64,000 nt of DNA from Taibaiella chishuiensis (GCF_003014535.1 NZ_PYGD01000003.1:248001-312000), one strand, 5' to 3'. Positions 31,915-41,975 are shown, counted from the first letter of the stretch. Numbers and translations are program-made. Notes: generated by a model from the letters alone, not told the origin.

Positions 31915-34323
31915 TTAGCGAAGCAGGTATTTTACTTTCAGATGAAATGCCCGGCCTGGGCGCTGTACTTTAAAATTGTCGAAGAGCCGGGTGTTGCCGA
32001 TATTGGTGCATTCGAAGGCTACGCTGATCTTGTCCTGGGGCAAATGGTACACCAGGCCTGCATCCTGTGCTACCTGCGCCGTACGGCCGTCGTTGGGGAT
32101 CACCAGGTTGCTATAACCTGGCGCTATGGCGCCAAACAGCGATGGCTCCTGCTGCCTGCTTACGGGCAACAGGAAGAAGCGATGCACATAATTGCAATAA
32201 TACAATACCTCGAGCCTGCTGTTGCGCAGCAGCAGGTGGTTGAAGCTGAAGGCAATATTCAGGTTGCCAAACAGGAATGGAATGTTGTTGACGCGCGAGT
32301 CGTTGAGGAAGCGCAGGCTCGGCTCGCGGATGTCTACCCGGCGTATATCCTGGTAGGTGGCATTACCGCCCAGGCTAAGCCAGGGCAGCGGGTTATACTG
32401 CAGTTCCAGCTCGACACCTTTGATCCGGGCGTTGTCGTAATTGATATACCGGTTATAGGGAATATCGGCTTGTAACAGGATCAGGTCCTGTACCCTGCGG
32501 TAAAACAGGTTGACCGCGGCGGAGATCTTGTCGCCCGTTTCGTTGCCGCTCCTGAACCAGGCGCCTGCATTGATGTTGTGGCTTTTTTCCGGTTGCAGCG
32601 ACAGGTTGTCGCGTATCATAATGCCATCACCGAACAGCTCGCTTTCGTCGGGCTGCCGCGTTGCATATTCGTAACTGGCCTTTACGAGCCAGTGGCTGTT
32701 TACCCGGTAGCTCAGGGCTTCGGTAAGCCCCGGGTTATTGGTGGCCGTACTGCCCTGTTTCGTAAAGCCGAAATTGTCGGAAGAATATCCCCGGGCTTCC
32801 ATGGTATAATACTTCAGCGCGATATGGTTTTCGATTTTTCCCTGCAACAGTAGCGAACGCAAACCCAGGCCGGTGGCGCTTTTGTAATAATGCGCCGGTA
32901 TGGTCAATATATCCTGCTGTCCGGCTGTGGCGGTGCGTGCGCCGTAAGGGTCGCTGCCGGTGCGGGTTCTGGCGGTAAGGGTGCTGCTCAGTTCCAGGCT
33001 GTGCAGGGCATGTAACTGGTAGGCGGCATACACCCGTGCCGTGTAGAAGCGGAATTGCAGGCGTTGCAGGCTACCGTTGTTGATCTCGCCGGGCGGCATA
33101 TTGGCGGCGATCACGCGGCCATCCCAATTGTAGCGGATGGTAGCCGTATCGGTAAAGCGGGTAGCAAAGCTGCTATAGGCAAAGGTTGTGCGTATGTTGA
33201 GCCTGTTGCCGAGAAAGCCTTTCTGCCAGTGCAACATAGGTGTAATGCCGATATCGCTGCCGCGGGCCTGGCCGTATACTTTGTTCATCTGCACATCGTT
33301 TTGTACTTCTTTGCTGAGTCCCGAACCGATAAGCGTTAGCCGGAGCTCGTCGGCCCAACTCAGCCTGCGCCAACCGGCAAAGCCTTCGGCATAGAAAGAA
33401 CGGGTGGCATCATGAAAACGTTTAACCGCGGTGGGCACCTGTTGTGCCGTTACAGGGTCGAGCATGGGCGCTGTGATGGTGTAATTGTTTTTCGATGTAT
33501 TGAGGGCCATACTGACGCCCGCGAAGAAACGGCTGCTATCGTTGCAGTAACCGGCATTCAGGCCCAGCTTATGCGTGCCGAAGGAGCCGATCTCGTAGGT
33601 AGCTTCGAGGGAGGAATGGTACAACCGCCGGCTTACAAAATTGATACCGCCGCCCAGGGCATCGGCGCCCAGGGCAACCGGCATAGCGCCTTTATAGATT
33701 TCTACCCGCTCCAGCATATTGGCCGATATCAAAGAGGGGTCATAACCATGCCCGAAAATCTCCAGGGGGATGCCATCGCGGAACAGCCGTACGGCTTTGC
33801 CCTGCAAGCCGCCAAGGTTAATATTTACAGGCGCGCCCAGGTAACCGTCGGAGCGCAACCGCAGGCCGGTAGCGCGGTTCAGCAGGCTGTTCATATCGCT
33901 GCTACGGCTGTATTGGGCTTTCATATCGATGGCTTCCATACTGAATGCACTGGCCCTGGCAACCTGGTTTGCCGACTGGCTATTGACCTGTACGGTTTCC
34001 AGTTCCTGCCGTTCCGGCTCCAGCATAATGGTGTAGGTGGTGTCTGTGGCGCAATCCAGGCGAAGGCTTAAAGTCCGGCGCCGGTAATGTTTTGCAGACA
34101 CCTGCAAGACATAGTTACCCTCTTTATGGCCAGGTAATAGTAAGGTACCTTGTTGCGACGTAAGGCCTTCGGTTTGAAGTGTTTCGATCCGGATATGTGC
34201 CTGGCTTACCGCTTGGCCCAACTCATCGGTTACCCGGAATTTCCAGTCGCAGGCCTGTGCCGCAAAATGAAAAAAGAAGAGCAGGTGAAAAAGTAAGCAT
34301 AAGATTTTAAACAGATGTGACAT
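31915..34323 (-). CDS. TonB-dependent siderophore receptor
   Basis: An 802-residue receptor: signal peptide (1-24), a small beta-sandwich N-terminal domain (about 25-105), a TonB-box-like ETVQVNSQSA (about 107-117), the plug (about 120-235, with VRLFRDGIPLEIFGHGYD and LERVEIYKGAMPVALGADALGGGINFVSR) and a 22-strand barrel ending HLKVKYLLR. Its place next to hydroxamate biosynthesis and a divergent AraC regulator indicates uptake of the ferri-siderophore made by this locus. It is the first gene of the operon. I could not find a convincing Fur box upstream. Confidence 0.9.
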   Translation of the reverse strand: MSHLFKILCLLFHLLFFFHFAAQACDWKFRVTDELGQAVSQAHIRIETLQTEGLTSQQGTLLLPGHKEGNYVLQVSAKHYRRRTLSLRLDCATDTTYTIMLEPERQELETVQVNSQSANQVARASAFSMEAIDMKAQYSRSSDMNSLLNRATGLRLRSDGYLGAPVNINLGGLQGKAVRLFRDGIPLEIFGHGYDPSLISANMLERVEIYKGAMPVALGADALGGGINFVSRRLYHSSLEATYEIGSFGTHKLGLNAGYCNDSSRFFAGVSMALNTSKNNYTITAPMLDPVTAQQVPTAVKRFHDATRSFYAEGFAGWRRLSWADELRLTLIGSGLSKEVQNDVQMNKVYGQARGSDIGITPMLHWQKGFLGNRLNIRTTFAYSSFATRFTDTATIRYNWDGRVIAANMPPGEINNGSLQRLQFRFYTARVYAAYQLHALHSLELSSTLTARTRTGSDPYGARTATAGQQDILTIPAHYYKSATGLGLRSLLLQGKIENHIALKYYTMEARGYSSDNFGFTKQGSTATNNPGLTEALSYRVNSHWLVKASYEYATRQPDESELFGDGIMIRDNLSLQPEKSHNINAGAWFRSGNETGDKISAAVNLFYRRVQDLILLQADIPYNRYINYDNARIKGVELELQYNPLPWLSLGGNATYQDIRRVDIREPSLRFLNDSRVNNIPFLFGNLNIAFSFNHLLLRNSRLEVLYYCNYVHRFFLLPVSRQQEPSLFGAIAPGYSNLVIPNDGRTAQVAQDAGLVYHLPQDKISVAFECTNIGNTRLFDNFKVQRPGRAFHLKVKYLLR

Positions 34324-34518
34324 ACCGGTGACCGTTTACGGCTACAAAAAACTTTTTTTTGCACTGCAAAGATGCTGCGGGCTGTCGCCGGTGAACTTGT
34401 GAATGCCGGATTTTCTTTTTGTGAAATCGGGATAAACTGGCGCCGGGGCTACAACCACGCTGCTTTGGCGGGAGCAGGCATCGATCCAACCGTATTGTTC
34501 AGGAATAACAGCTTAATT

Positions 34519-35496
34519 ATGAAATTTACATTGACGACTCAGAATGTATTGGAGCTTGCCGCCGAAAAAGGACTATGGACAGAACAGGACGCCGGACAGG
34601 CTGCACGGCAAAGCAGCTTCCAGTTGCCGGGTATGGAGGTCCTGTACCGCGAAAGCCTTTTCGATAAATTCAATATCCTGCAGGGGCAATACGAAACGGC
34701 TACCGACCTGGAATGGACCGATAAATCGGACATCGCTTCCATCGAGATGCAATTCAATATGGAGGCGGCTATTCCCTTCGGGTTGAAGGGCCAGGGCGAA
34801 CTGCTGGCGCCTGCGCTGCATCATAATGTACTCTATTACCCGGAATGCGAAGGTTATGTGCAATTCGGCAGTGGTAAGCGTTACCGCACATTCGATGTGC
34901 ACCTGTCGCCGTTGTTCCTGCAGCAGTGGTACGGGCATAGCCGCAGCCTCGATGCTTTTCTCGAAAAGGTACGCTGTGGTATCCCGGCCAGGCTTTACCA
35001 CCGGTATATGCCGGTAACGGCCGCCATGCAGGCGGTTATTTACGAGATCGAACATTTCAGTTATGCCGATGCGATCCGTAAGGTCTTTACCGAAGCTAAG
35101 GTCATGGAGTTGTTTGCGCTGCAGCTCGACCTGGCCGAATGCATGAGTCATATCGGGCAGCAGGCTTCGGGGTTGAAACCACGGGATATCGAGCTGATAC
35201 ATGAAGCCAAGGAATACATCCGCAATAACCTGGACGCGCCCTGTTCGATCATTACCCTGGCGCACAAAGTAGGTACCAACGACTTTAAGCTGAAGAAGGG
35301 TTTTAGGGAACTGTTCGGTACTACGGTATTCGGTTATATGCAACAGGTGCGTATGGAAGAAGCGAAACGTATTCTCCTGCATACCGACCGGTCGGTAGGA
35401 GATATTGCCGAGATCGTCGGGTATTCCAATATTTCCAATTTTACCAATGCCTTTAAAAAGCATTTTGGTTGCTCGCCCCGCGAACTCCGGGCATAA
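34519..35496 (+). CDS. AraC-family regulator of the siderophore locus (PchR-like)
   Basis: I place the start at ATG 34519 (MKFTLTTQNVLELAAEKG; 325 residues) because the upstream frame is non-family sequence lying in the shared promoter region. The C-terminal 100 residues hold two HTH motifs (SIITLAHKVGTNDFKLKKGFRELFG and SVGDIAEIVGYSNISNFTNAFKKHFGCSP). The N-terminal ligand domain is like PchR-type regulators that bind the siderophore. It is transcribed divergently from the receptor, the usual arrangement for activation in response to a ferri-siderophore. Confidence 0.9.
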   Translation: MKFTLTTQNVLELAAEKGLWTEQDAGQAARQSSFQLPGMEVLYRESLFDKFNILQGQYETATDLEWTDKSDIASIEMQFNMEAAIPFGLKGQGELLAPALHHNVLYYPECEGYVQFGSGKRYRTFDVHLSPLFLQQWYGHSRSLDAFLEKVRCGIPARLYHRYMPVTAAMQAVIYEIEHFSYADAIRKVFTEAKVMELFALQLDLAECMSHIGQQASGLKPRDIELIHEAKEYIRNNLDAPCSIITLAHKVGTNDFKLKKGFRELFGTTVFGYMQQVRMEEAKRILLHTDRSVGDIAEIVGYSNISNFTNAFKKHFGCSPRELRA

Positions 35497-35501
35497 GCAC
35501 A

Positions 35502-35535
35502 AAAAAAGCTGCACCAGCGCGGGTGCAGCTTTTTT
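35502..35535. terminator. Bidirectional terminator between the AraC gene and MoxR
   Basis: A GCTGCACC / GGTGCAGC stem flanked by A and T runs of six, between converging genes. Confidence 0.85.
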
Positions 35536-35549
35536 GTATCCATTTATTT

Positions 35550-36569
35550 TTAACGGGGTACTTCCTGTTTAGCGATTAGTTCCTTCAGTACATCGTCGGT
35601 AGTAGCGCCCTCCATTTCCCGTTCGGGGGTTAGGGCAATACGGTGGCGCAATACAGCCGGCGCCACATACAGGATATCTTCGGGGGTAATAAAGTCGCGG
35701 CCACGCAATACGGCTATCGCTTTGGAAGCATTGAGCAGGGCCAGCGATGCGCGGGGCGATGCACCCAGGTACAGCGAACGGTCGTTGCGGGTAGAGATGC
35801 TGAGCTTGGCCATAAACTCGAGCAGTTTGGGTTCTACATGCACCTGTTGTACCAGGTTGCGGCAATGCTGCAATTCCTGGCGGCTTACTACCGGGCGTAT
35901 CTGGTCGAACAGTTGTTTGCCCTGGTTGCTGTGGTGCAGTTGCAGGATGCGTGTTTCTTCTTCCAAACCCGGGTAGTCTACATTGATCTTAAAAATAAAA
36001 CGGTCGAGCTGCGCTTCGGGCAGGCGATAGGTGCCCTCGTGCTCTACCGGGTTCTGTGTGGCCAGTACGATAAACGGCGGATCCATTTTGTAGGTTTGCC
36101 CGTCCACCGTTACCTGTTTTTCTTCCATCACTTCAAAAAGGGCGGCCTGCGTTTTTGCCGGCGCCCGGTTGATCTCGTCGATCAGTACGATATTGCTGAA
36201 TACAGGGCCCTGCTTAAAGGTGAAGCGGGCTTCCTGCGGGTTAAAAACATTGGTGCCTACCACATCAGATGGCATCAGGTCGGGCGTAAACTGGATACGG
36301 CTGAAGTCTGCATCGATAAGCCTTGCCAGCGTTTTTGCCATTAATGTTTTGGCTACGCCCGGCACCCCTTCGATCAGTACGTGGCCATCGGCCAGTAAAG
36401 CGGCCAGGAGCAATTCCACCATTTCATGCTGGCCAACAATTACCTGTGCAGCCGCCTGCCGTATGCGTTCGGTTACGTCCTGTACGGCCTGGGTTACTAC
36501 CCGGGGCGCAAATGCGTCTGTAGGTACCTGCTGCTCGTTGTTGTCTATGTTCTTATCCATGTTGTCCAT
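35550..36569 (-). CDS. MoxR-family AAA+ ATPase
   Basis: A 339-residue ATPase with Walker A GVPGVAKT (68-75), Walker B VLIDEIN (128-134), sensor 1 LATQNPVEHEGTYRLPEAQLDRF and a C-terminal lid. MoxR proteins act as chaperones that assemble metal or cofactor-dependent and membrane proteins, usually together with DUF58 and von Willebrand-type proteins. Here the upstream genes DUF4129 and DUF4350 are the usual partners, but no DUF58 gene follows; a terminator does. Start Met1 or Met4 (8- or 17-base overlap with the DUF4350 gene). Confidence 0.9.
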   Translation of the reverse strand: MDNMDKNIDNNEQQVPTDAFAPRVVTQAVQDVTERIRQAAAQVIVGQHEMVELLLAALLADGHVLIEGVPGVAKTLMAKTLARLIDADFSRIQFTPDLMPSDVVGTNVFNPQEARFTFKQGPVFSNIVLIDEINRAPAKTQAALFEVMEEKQVTVDGQTYKMDPPFIVLATQNPVEHEGTYRLPEAQLDRFIFKINVDYPGLEEETRILQLHHSNQGKQLFDQIRPVVSRQELQHCRNLVQQVHVEPKLLEFMAKLSISTRNDRSLYLGASPRASLALLNASKAIAVLRGRDFITPEDILYVAPAVLRHRIALTPEREMEGATTDDVLKELIAKQEVPR

Positions 36570-37758
36570 TGTAAAACGATTGGATTTGGGTATATAAGGA
36601 ATGTAAAAATTGTTCGTCGGCTTTGATGCCCTGCTGTACTTCTTTGATCATGCCTACCAGGTGTTCGGTATCGGCCTGGCTTTTGCCCGATTTGGCGGCC
36701 AGGTGCCGTATAAACTCCTGGTCCATGATATTGGTATTGAGGTAATAGTTGCTGCGCACATAATCGAGGAAGTGCTGCACCATTTTTTCGGCCAGGTTGG
36801 TATGGTTCTTTTTGTTGTAATACAGCCTTCCTATGGTTTCTACAAAGGCTACGGATGCATTCTCTGCCGGTGGTATAATGGGTATGATCCGCTGCCTGCG
36901 TTTCATCTCGAATGCCAGGTAAACGAGCAGGGCCAGCAAAGCCAGCAGCAGGGCATAGCGGGTAGCCGGGTTTTTCCAGATCACGTTCCAGTTGGAATGA
37001 TCGGTGCTGCGCGTGTTGAAATCGCTCCAGTAAATATGGGCAAACTGCGCAGGCATAAAACTGAATACGGAGCCCAGGTAATTCCGGTTTTGCTGCTGTA
37101 ACAGGAAGTAGTTGGAAAATAGTAAGGGCTCGGCATGCAGGAAGAGCTTGCCTTTGCCGATGGCATATACGATATAGTCCGGTTTCTTTTGCTGGTTGGT
37201 ACCGAGGTCGTAATAAGGCGGGTCCTGGTTACCGGAGGGGGCTTTAAAGCAGCTTTGCATGCTGTATTGCTTGCGTATAGCGGTATAGGATACCGCTTGC
37301 TCCTGCCTGTTTTTAATAAATATCTGTTCGGTTGTACTACCCGGCGTCTCTTGGCCGTAGCTGTGCTTTACCTGTAACCTGGCCAGCAGGCGCGGATCGA
37401 AAGCGCCGGCTGACAGCAGTACCTGGTGTCCCGATGCTACATAAGCGAGGATCGAGTCTATTTCGCCTTCATAAAAATTCAGGTTATCGCCGATCATCAC
37501 CAGCAGGGAGGGCTGCTGATCCTTGCGCATCCGGTAGCCCAGGTTGGTCAGCCGGTAGTCGGTCTTTAAGGCCTCCCGCTTCACGCCCGGGAAGAGCTGT
37601 GCCAGGCTTTTGTAGGTAAGGTATAAGCCGTAGGGATTTTTATTATCCCGGCTCATGTTTACACGCCAGTCTGTTTTGGGCCGGGCACGTTTCATACAGC
37701 CGCTATGCAGCCATAATGCAAAAATGCCCAGGATTATCATGATGCTCTTTCTGAACAA
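36553..37758 (-). CDS. DUF4350 domain protein
   Basis: A 401-residue protein with an N-terminal hydrophobic anchor (about 5-20) and a GATase-like or intraflagellar-type alpha/beta domain (about 40-240, YGLYLTYKSLAQLFPGVKRE, LLVMIGDNLNFYEGEIDSILAYVASGHQVLLSAG), then one membrane span (about 278-296) and a helical C-terminus. DUF4350 proteins are regular companions of MoxR ATPases. Function is unknown. Coupled by overlap to MoxR downstream and 48 bases from DUF4129 upstream. Confidence 0.8.
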   Translation of the reverse strand: MFRKSIMIILGIFALWLHSGCMKRARPKTDWRVNMSRDNKNPYGLYLTYKSLAQLFPGVKREALKTDYRLTNLGYRMRKDQQPSLLVMIGDNLNFYEGEIDSILAYVASGHQVLLSAGAFDPRLLARLQVKHSYGQETPGSTTEQIFIKNRQEQAVSYTAIRKQYSMQSCFKAPSGNQDPPYYDLGTNQQKKPDYIVYAIGKGKLFLHAEPLLFSNYFLLQQQNRNYLGSVFSFMPAQFAHIYWSDFNTRSTDHSNWNVIWKNPATRYALLLALLALLVYLAFEMKRRQRIIPIIPPAENASVAFVETIGRLYYNKKNHTNLAEKMVQHFLDYVRSNYYLNTNIMDQEFIRHLAAKSGKSQADTEHLVGMIKEVQQGIKADEQFLHSLYTQIQSFYNGQHG

Positions 37759-37806
37759 GGGTTGTCGTGTCTGTTGGTCAAAAAATAGGGTACTGCGCTT
37801 TAGGCC

Positions 37807-38604
37807 TTACAGGCTCCGCCGGGTTTCGGTCAACAGGCGGTAATAGGTTTCGTACTGTTCCTGCCCGATATCGAAGCCGCCGTACCAGGCATACTCGTAC
37901 TGCCGGGTCAGCTGCATAAAGGGCTGGTGCCAGCGGCTACCGGACAATTCGTAAGCGTATTGATAATTGGTTTTTGCGGTTTCGAAACGGATCTTACCCT
38001 GTTCATGCATCAGGTGCAGCAGGTAGCGGTAGCCATGGCGTACTGCCAGCCTGTAATTGCCGGCCTGTGCAGCTTCCGCGATGCTTTGTTCCCAGTTTTC
38101 GGGTACATAGTCATCGGCTGTTTCATCCTGATGCTGTTGCAGTTTCTTGTCTTTCCGGGCAAAAAGTACATTGCCGTTCAGTTTGAAAATACGGAATACG
38201 AGGAACAGTAAAAATGCGGCTATCACGATCCAGATCAGGGCCTTGCCGGCTGCCGACCTGAAAAATTCGAAGATGGAGCCCAACATGCGTATGAACCAGG
38301 AGTCCTCCTCCTGCTGCGCCGGTTTTACTTCCGGTTGATCGTCGGTATACCGGAATACATCGTCGGCCGAGAGTTTTTGCCATTGTGCCGCATCGATGGC
38401 CCGCTCCCGGAAGGGCAGGGGCGTACTGATCTCCGAAAAGTGCAGTGGGCGCGCTTCTCCTTCATCGCCGGGGGCAACATATTCCTCCTGCTCGTACGCA
38501 TCATAGTCCGTCACAGTAGAATCCTCTTGCGCGAAGACAGCCGGTAAGGCCAGCCCCAGGCTCAGGCCGCAGGTAAGCAGGAATGTTTTCGGGATGCAGG
38601 ACAT
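37807..38604 (-). CDS. DUF4129 domain protein
   Basis: A 265-residue protein with a signal peptide (1-25), an acidic Glu/Asp-rich segment (27-55), a membrane span (about 118-142: AGKALIWIVIAAFLLFLVFRIF) and a C-terminal cytoplasmic DUF4129 domain (about 165-265, with IAEAAQAGNYRLAVRHGYRYLLHLM and FETAKTNYQYAYEL). In related operons this domain is next to MoxR and is proposed to take part in cell-envelope stress responses. It precedes DUF4350 on the same strand. Confidence 0.8.
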   Translation of the reverse strand: MSCIPKTFLLTCGLSLGLALPAVFAQEDSTVTDYDAYEQEEYVAPGDEGEARPLHFSEISTPLPFRERAIDAAQWQKLSADDVFRYTDDQPEVKPAQQEEDSWFIRMLGSIFEFFRSAAGKALIWIVIAAFLLFLVFRIFKLNGNVLFARKDKKLQQHQDETADDYVPENWEQSIAEAAQAGNYRLAVRHGYRYLLHLMHEQGKIRFETAKTNYQYAYELSGSRWHQPFMQLTRQYEYAWYGGFDIGQEQYETYYRLLTETRRSL

Positions 38605-38659
38605 AAGGTGCTAAAGGTAAAGAGAACAGGTAAAACTTGCGGTCTGCGGCTCAAAAATA

Positions 38660-39448
38660 TTATGCCGCTTCTTTTTTGCCCATGGCGGCATGTTTCATCT
38701 TCGTGGCCAGTTCCTTGCCCAGGTAGCGTTCGATACAGAATTCCAGCAGGTAGATAAGCGGGGTAAGCAGCAGCGCCATCAGGAACTTGTAGGAGTAGTT
38801 GACCATACAGATGGCCAGTACGCGTTGCCAGCTCCAGTCGTTGCCGATCTTGAAGGCTATGTACAGTACGATAAAACTGTCGACCAGCTGGGAGACCAGG
38901 GTAGAGCCGGTGGCACGCAGCCATACATGTTTTTCGCCCGTCCGCTTTTTGATCTTGTGGAATACGAATACGTCTACCAGCTGGCTTACCAGGAAGGCGG
39001 CCAGGCTGCCGGCAATGATCCACATGCCCTGCCCGAATACGGCGCTAAAGCCTTTTTGCATATCGGGTACGCCTTCGGCGGCTTTACTGCCGATCCAGAA
39101 ATCGGTATCGGCGGGTGTATGCATGGCGAAGTAAAACATCACGAATGCGTAGAGGATCAGGATCACGGCGGTATACGAAATGCGCTTTACGGCGCGGGTG
39201 CCGAAGTATTCGTTTACGATATCGGTCAGTATAAATTCGAGGGGCCAGAGCAATACGCCGCAGGTAAGGGTATAGGACAGGCCGCTTTCCCCGAACAGGG
39301 AGAAATGCGATACCTGCAGGCCCAGGAACCGTTCCAGTGAGAAGAGCTTGCCACCGATACATTCGGCGATCAGGGCATTGGCAACAAAGAAGGAGGTTAA
39401 AGCGAGAAACAGCTTGGTCGGCTTGTCGGATAGTATTTTATGGATCAT
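38660..39448 (-). CDS. yhhQ: Queuosine precursor transporter (YhhQ/VUT family)
   Basis: A 262-residue integral membrane protein with six or seven hydrophobic segments, and the family patterns PLEFILTDIVNEYFG and AAFLVSQLVDVFVFHKIKKRTG, plus a second TLVSQLVDSFIVLYIAF. The VUT/YhhQ family imports queuosine precursors (preQ0/preQ1) used in tRNA modification. A perfect -7 element (TACTTTTG, 39471-39478) lies 23 bases upstream. The DUF4129 gene follows after 55 bases and may be read from the same promoter. Confidence 0.85.
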   Translation of the reverse strand: MIHKILSDKPTKLFLALTSFFVANALIAECIGGKLFSLERFLGLQVSHFSLFGESGLSYTLTCGVLLWPLEFILTDIVNEYFGTRAVKRISYTAVILILYAFVMFYFAMHTPADTDFWIGSKAAEGVPDMQKGFSAVFGQGMWIIAGSLAAFLVSQLVDVFVFHKIKKRTGEKHVWLRATGSTLVSQLVDSFIVLYIAFKIGNDWSWQRVLAICMVNYSYKFLMALLLTPLIYLLEFCIERYLGKELATKMKHAAMGKKEAA

Positions 39449-39470
39449 AAAAGGAGTTCGTAACGGGGAT

Positions 39471-39478
39471 CAAAAGTA
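39471..39478 (-). promoter_or_regulatory. -7 element of yhhQ
   Basis: TACTTTTG on the minus strand, exact TAnnTTTG, 23 bases before the start codon. Confidence 0.5.
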
Positions 39479-39582
39479 CAAGCTAAATCGATATGCCGGT
39501 GGCTTGGGTGGGTATGCCGACACGGGTTACAAAGTGAAGAAACCGGGCTCCGAAAATATTTTTCAAAAAAGATCAAGTGAAA

Positions 39583-39613
39583 TTTGTAAATTCAAAAGAG
39601 ATGCTTACCTTTG
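39583..39613 (+). promoter_or_regulatory. Promoter of the tRNA-tuf operon
   Basis: TTTG (39583-39586), a 19-base spacer and TACCTTTG (39606-39613): a full match to the Bacteroidota housekeeping promoter. It is the best promoter in the window and drives the four tRNAs and probably tuf. Confidence 0.85.
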
Positions 39614-39688
39614 CCGTCCCAAAGCAAACGGTACAACTGATACCGGGTGATTATCAAGGGAATAAGTTCTTTCAAAAACCGATAAAAA

Positions 39689-39761
39689 GCCACTTTAGCT
39701 CAGTTGGTAGAGCAACTGATTTGTAATCAGTAGGTCGCTGGTTCGAATCCGGCAAGTGGCT
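39689..39761 (+). tRNA. tRNA-Thr (TGT)
   Basis: A 73-nt cloverleaf with acceptor GCCACTT/AAGTGGC and anticodon TGT in the loop ATTTGTAAT. First of four tRNAs before tuf. Confidence 0.95.
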
Positions 39762-39872
39762 CTTTTTAAGAGAAAAAATAAAAGAAAAAATCGAAAAATA
39801 AATTTTGCAAATTGGTTTCTTTTTAAGAGTTTTGCAAACTCAAATTTTAAGAGCTTTTCTTTTAAACCGAAT

Positions 39873-39955
<83 letters not shown>

Positions 39956-40002
39956 CTTTTTTAAGTTAATCAGCCGGTTGTAAAATGCCGGCTGATTTAC
40001 CA

Positions 40003-40075
40003 GCGGAAGTAGCTCAATTGGTAGAGCGATAGCCTTCCAAGCTATAGGTTGCGAGTTCGAGACTCGTCTTCCGCT
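40003..40075 (+). tRNA. tRNA-Gly (TCC)
   Basis: A 73-nt cloverleaf, acceptor GCGGAAG/CTTCCGC, anticodon TCC. Confidence 0.95.
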
Positions 40076-40180
40076 CTGGATGAGAAGTCCTAAGATAATC
40101 GTTGAATTGTTTGCCAGGTTTTATTGTTGTCCGTTAGAAGATAAAATGCAGCAATACGCGCCTGTTTGACAATTCAAAAT

Positions 40181-40252
<72 letters not shown>

Positions 40253-40315
40253 CATAAGGTAGTAAGTTTTTTACAATCAATAATTTAACAACAACTCTTT
40301 TTAAAAAGAATAAAG

Positions 40316-41503
40316 ATGGCAAAAGAGACCTTTAAAAGGGAGAAACCCCACGTAAACATTGGTACCATCGGTCACGTCGATCATGGTAAAACTACACTGA
40401 CTGCCGCTATTACTAACGTTTTAGCTAATAAAGGCCTGGCGGAGAAGAAAGATTATGACGCGATTGACAACGCACCGGAAGAAAGGGAGCGTGGTATCAC
40501 CATTAATACCGCTCACGTTGAATATGAAACTGTTAACCGTCACTATGCTCACGTAGATTGCCCAGGTCACGCGGATTATGTGAAGAACATGATTACGGGT
40601 GCTGCCCAGATGGACGGCGCTATCCTGGTAGTTGCTGCTACTGATGGTCCAATGCCTCAAACTAAAGAGCACATCCTGCTGGCTCGCCAGGTAGGCGTTC
40701 CACGTATCGTTGTGTTCATGAATAAAGTTGACCTGGTTGACGATCCGGAAATCCTGGAACTCGTTGAACTGGAAATCCGCGAACTGTTGAGCAAAAACGA
40801 TTTCGACGGCGACAACACTCCAGTTATCCAAGGTTCTGCTCTGGCAGGTCTGAACGGTGACGAAGCTGGTATTAAAGCAATCGAAGATCTGATGGCTGCA
40901 GTTGACGAATACATTCCGCTGCCTCCTCGTCCGGTTGATCAGCCGTTCCTGATGTCTGTAGAAGACGTGTTCACTATCACTGGTCGTGGTACCGTTGCTA
41001 CTGGTCGTATCGAGCGTGGTGTGATCACTGTAGGTGACAACGTTGAGATCGTTGGTTTCAATGAGTCTCCGCTGACTTCTACTTGTACAGGTGTTGAGAT
41101 GTTCAAAAAACTCCTGGATCGCGGTGAAGCTGGTGACAACGCCGGTCTGCTGCTCCGTGGTATCGATAAAAAAGATATCCGTCGTGGTATGGTTATCGTT
41201 GCTCCTAAATCTATTACTCCGCACACTGAATTCAAAGGTGAAGTGTACGTTCTGGGTAAAGACGAAGGTGGCCGTCACACACCATTCTTCAACAAATACC
41301 GTCCTCAGTTCTACTTCCGTACTACTGACGTAACTGGTGAGTGTATGCTGCCAGAAGGCGTTGAGATGGTAATGCCTGGTGATAACGTAAACCTGACTGT
41401 TAAGCTGATCGCTCCAATCGCGATGGACAAAGGTCTGAAATTCGCTATCCGTGAAGGTGGCCGTACCGTAGGTGCTGGTCAGGTTACTGAAATCCTGAAA
41501 TAA
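40316..41503 (+). CDS. tuf: Elongation factor Tu
   Basis: A complete 395-residue EF-Tu. P-loop GHVDHGKT (19-26), switch regions with [14 protein letters not shown] and DCPGHADYV, the guanine-specificity NKVD, and the C-terminal barrels ([25 protein letters not shown]). It delivers aminoacyl-tRNA to the ribosome as a GTPase. The gene shows strongly biased, highly expressed codon use, distinct from its neighbours. It starts 63 bases after the last tRNA and ends at a terminator, so it is part of the tRNA operon. Confidence 0.98.
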   Translation: MAKETFKREKPHVNIGTIGHVDHGKTTLTAAITNVLANKGLAEKKDYDAIDNAPEERERGITINTAHVEYETVNRHYAHVDCPGHADYVKNMITGAAQMDGAILVVAATDGPMPQTKEHILLARQVGVPRIVVFMNKVDLVDDPEILELVELEIRELLSKNDFDGDNTPVIQGSALAGLNGDEAGIKAIEDLMAAVDEYIPLPPRPVDQPFLMSVEDVFTITGRGTVATGRIERGVITVGDNVEIVGFNESPLTSTCTGVEMFKKLLDRGEAGDNAGLLLRGIDKKDIRRGMVIVAPKSITPHTEFKGEVYVLGKDEGGRHTPFFNKYRPQFYFRTTDVTGECMLPEGVEMVMPGDNVNLTVKLIAPIAMDKGLKFAIREGGRTVGAGQVTEILK

Positions 41504-41530
41504 GAATTGCCCTGGCAATTTTTAAAATAA

Positions 41531-41563
41531 CAAAAGGTTCCGGATTTTATCCGGGACCTTTTG
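41531..41563 (+). terminator. Terminator of tuf
   Basis: AAAAGGTTCCGG and CCGGGACCTTTT (one wobble pair) with a seven-base loop, followed by a short T-rich tail. Confidence 0.8.
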
Positions 41564-41589
41564 TGTTTATGGAGTATGGGAGGCTTTAC

Positions 41590-41972
41590 ACGTTGGTAAA
41601 GCCAGCTAACCGGTGAGCTCCTTCGCTGCGCTCAGGATGACAATCGTCCTCTTGGTGCTTGATGCTTTGCACTCCATTGAAGCCAGCTAAGGGATGAGAT
41701 CCTTCGCGATGCTCAGGATGACAGGCTTCCTTCTTGGTGCTTGATGCTTTGCACTCCATTGAAGCCAGCTAAGGGATGAGATCCTTCGCGATGCTCAGGA
41801 TGACAGGCTTCCTTCTTGGTGCTTGATGCTTTGCACTCCATTGAAGCCAGCTAAGGGATGAGATCCTTCGCGATGCTCAGGATGACAGGCTTCCTTCTTG
41901 GTGCTTGATGCTTTGCACTCCATTGAAGCCAGCTAGGGGATGAGATCCTTCGCGATGCTCAGGATGACAGCA
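41590..41972. repeat. 82-bp tandem repeat array, five units
   Basis: Units spaced 81-82 bases with core AGATCCTTCGCGATGCTCAG then GATGACA; the first unit diverges (GAGCTCCTTCGCTGCGCTC). The unit begins with GCCAGCTAA and contains GATGCTTTGCACTCCATTGAA. It is the same family as 1-172, in opposite orientation, and both share the flank ACGTTGGTAAAGCC. No open frame of note. Confidence 0.92.
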
Positions 41973-41975
41973 ACC

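Noticed and set aside
34324-34518. Fur box between the siderophore receptor and AraC gene
   Set aside because: No match near GATAATGATTATC on either strand; control seems to rest on the AraC protein, or Fur sites lie elsewhere.
40421-41518. 365-codon minus-strand frame opposite tuf
   Set aside because: Antisense shadow of EF-Tu produced by its codon bias.
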